NCBI RefSeq assembly: GCF_022601735.1
Contig: NZ_JAKUMM010000001.1
Location: 419,191-483,190 of the forward strand
DNA from: Atopomonas sediminilitoris
GTDB taxonomy: Bacteria; Pseudomonadota; Gammaproteobacteria; Pseudomonadales; Pseudomonadaceae
Direction: 5' to 3'
DNA length: 64,000 nt
In this document: positions 63,204-64,000 of the stretch, piece by piece
Numbering within the stretch: the stretch's first letter is position 1
Layout: each line of letters opens with the position of its first letter
Made by a program: the position numbers and the translations under genes
Notes under the pieces: model-generated
Database searches by the model: none
The model's input: only the letters and a program-made list of their open reading frames with translations
Told to the model about the DNA's origin: nothing

Positions 63204-64000
63204 TTAAATACGTTCGATAATGGTGGCAATCCCCATCCCACCGCCGACGCAGAGGGTGGCGAGGCCATAGCGCAGATTGCGCGCTTCCAACTCATCGAGC
63301 AGGGTGCCGAGAATGGCGCAGCCAGTGGCGCCCAATGGGTGCCCCATGGCGATGGAGCCGCCGTTGACGTTGACCTTGTCTTCGCTCACGCCCATGTCTT
63401 TCATGAACTTCATCACCACCGAGGCAAACGCCTCGTTGACTTCAAACAGGTCGATATCCGACACCGACAAACCAGCCTTGGCCAGCACTTTGCGCGTCGC
63501 CGGCGCGGGACCTGTGAGCATGATGGTCGGGTCGGTACTGGTCACGGCGGTGGCGACAACACGGCCACGGGCTTTCAAGCCCAGCTCTTTGCCTTTGGCT
63601 TCGGAGCCAATCAGCATCAGCGCGGCACCATCGACAATGCCGGAGCTGTTGCCTGGAGTGTGCACATGGTTAATCGCCTCAACGTGCGAGTATTTACGCA
63701 GCGCGGTGGCGTCAAAGCCCATCTGGCCCATCATCTCAAAGCTCGGCTTGAGCTTGGCGAGGCCCTCTAAGGTGGAGTCGCCGCGAATAAACTCATCGTG
63801 ATCGAGCAAGGTGATGCCGTTTTGGTCACGCACCGGCACCAAAGATTTGTTAAACGCTCCACTGGCGGTGGCCTTAGCGGCTTTTTGCTGCGAGCGCAGC
63901 GCAAAGGCATCGACATCCGCGCGGCTGAAGCCTTCCAACGTGGCGATCAGGTCGGCACCAATGCCTTGCGGCACGAACTCAGTCTGCAGGTTGGTCGCCG
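63204..64000 (-). CDS. Acetyl-CoA acyltransferase (thiolase), C-terminal part (cut by window end)
   Basis: The last ~265 residues of a thiolase that cleaves 3-ketoacyl-CoA; the frame stays open to base 64000, so the N terminus with the first active-site Cys is outside. The catalytic His is in [19 protein letters not shown] and the second Cys in [19 protein letters not shown] at the C terminus. ALDAF-type loop and [48 protein letters not shown] middle ([16 protein letters not shown]) are typical. It precedes the FadB/J-like gene on the same strand. Confidence 0.92.
   Translation of the reverse strand, partial: ATNLQTEFVPQGIGADLIATLEGFSRADVDAFALRSQQKAAKATASGAFNKSLVPVRDQNGITLLDHDEFIRGDSTLEGLAKLKPSFEMMGQMGFDATALRKYSHVEAINHVHTPGNSSGIVDGAALMLIGSEAKGKELGLKARGRVVATAVTSTDPTIMLTGPAPATRKVLAKAGLSVSDIDLFEVNEAFASVVMKFMKDMGVSEDKVNVNGGSIAMGHPLGATGCAILGTLLDELEARNLRYGLATLCVGGGMGIATIIERI

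Overview
The window is a chromosomal segment of a gammaproteobacterium from the Pseudomonadaceae or a close relative. The evidence is moderate-to-high GC coding sequence, typical Shine-Dalgarno starts, and a gene content matching Pseudomonas neighbourhoods as I remember them: glnS-ppiB-lpxH near acnB; the FHA / Ser-Thr kinase / PP2C trio; DUF4404-queF-ABC exporter; the PA2817-type gene beside Gly/Glu tRNAs; nfuA and metH near an RlmN-like gene and cysI-DUF934; and split nrdJa/nrdJb. There is no rRNA, prophage, insertion sequence or CRISPR array. Most of the window is ordinary core genome; 47.7-58.7 kb holds the most distinctive material.

Layout. 0-3.4 kb: end of glnS, ppiB-lpxH, miaE and a universal stress protein behind a probable ANR/FNR box. 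3.4-7.4 kb: a signalling module (FHA protein, membrane kinase with C-terminal repeats, PP2C phosphatase) and a DUF1289 protein. 7.4-10.5 kb: acnB, with a long leader able to form a 17-bp long-range stem. 10.5-18.4 kb: small enzymes, a disrupted Na+/H+ antiporter gene, a chemoreceptor, an FMN reductase, a secreted beta-propeller protein, a HAD protein without its catalytic Asp, and DUF4404. 18.4-23.4 kb: queF, an ABC-2 exporter, an alanine:cation symporter and a PA2817-type protein. 23.4-26.1 kb: two identical Gly-Glu tRNA pairs and an Asp-Val pair, each group with its own sigma-70-type promoter, and a 28-codon acidic ORF. 26.2-41 kb: nfuA, a diguanylate cyclase and CheC-type response regulator pair, metH, oxidoreductases, an RlmN-like protein, a MATE exporter, an orphan periplasmic binding protein, a 34-residue membrane peptide and cysI-DUF934. 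41-47.7 kb: a LysR/quinone reductase pair, nrdJa-nrdJb behind tandem NrdR boxes, and hemH.

47.7-58.5 kb looks like a light- and photo-oxidation-response regulon. A MerR-family regulator of the B12-less class II LitR/PplR kind lies inside a nine-gene run of overlapping or closely spaced genes encoding a DUF523-DUF1722 protein, photolyase, SnoaL-like protein, SDR, flavin amine-oxidase-like protein, DUF1365 protein, a cyclopropane/furan-fatty-acid-synthase-type methyltransferase and DUF2878. TGTACA half-sites exactly 12 bp apart lie upstream of this operon and, in triplicate, in the divergent promoter region between a TIGR01777 epimerase and a flavoprotein/Trp-rich-protein pair. This matches the class II LitR operator described in Pseudomonas putida, as I recall it. 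Next to it, on the other strand, is a 38-residue CcoM-like cbb3 oxidase subunit with an ANR box at exact class II spacing.

The window ends with an amino-acid-type chemoreceptor and a fatty-acid beta-oxidation pair (FadB/FadJ-like protein and a thiolase cut by the window edge).
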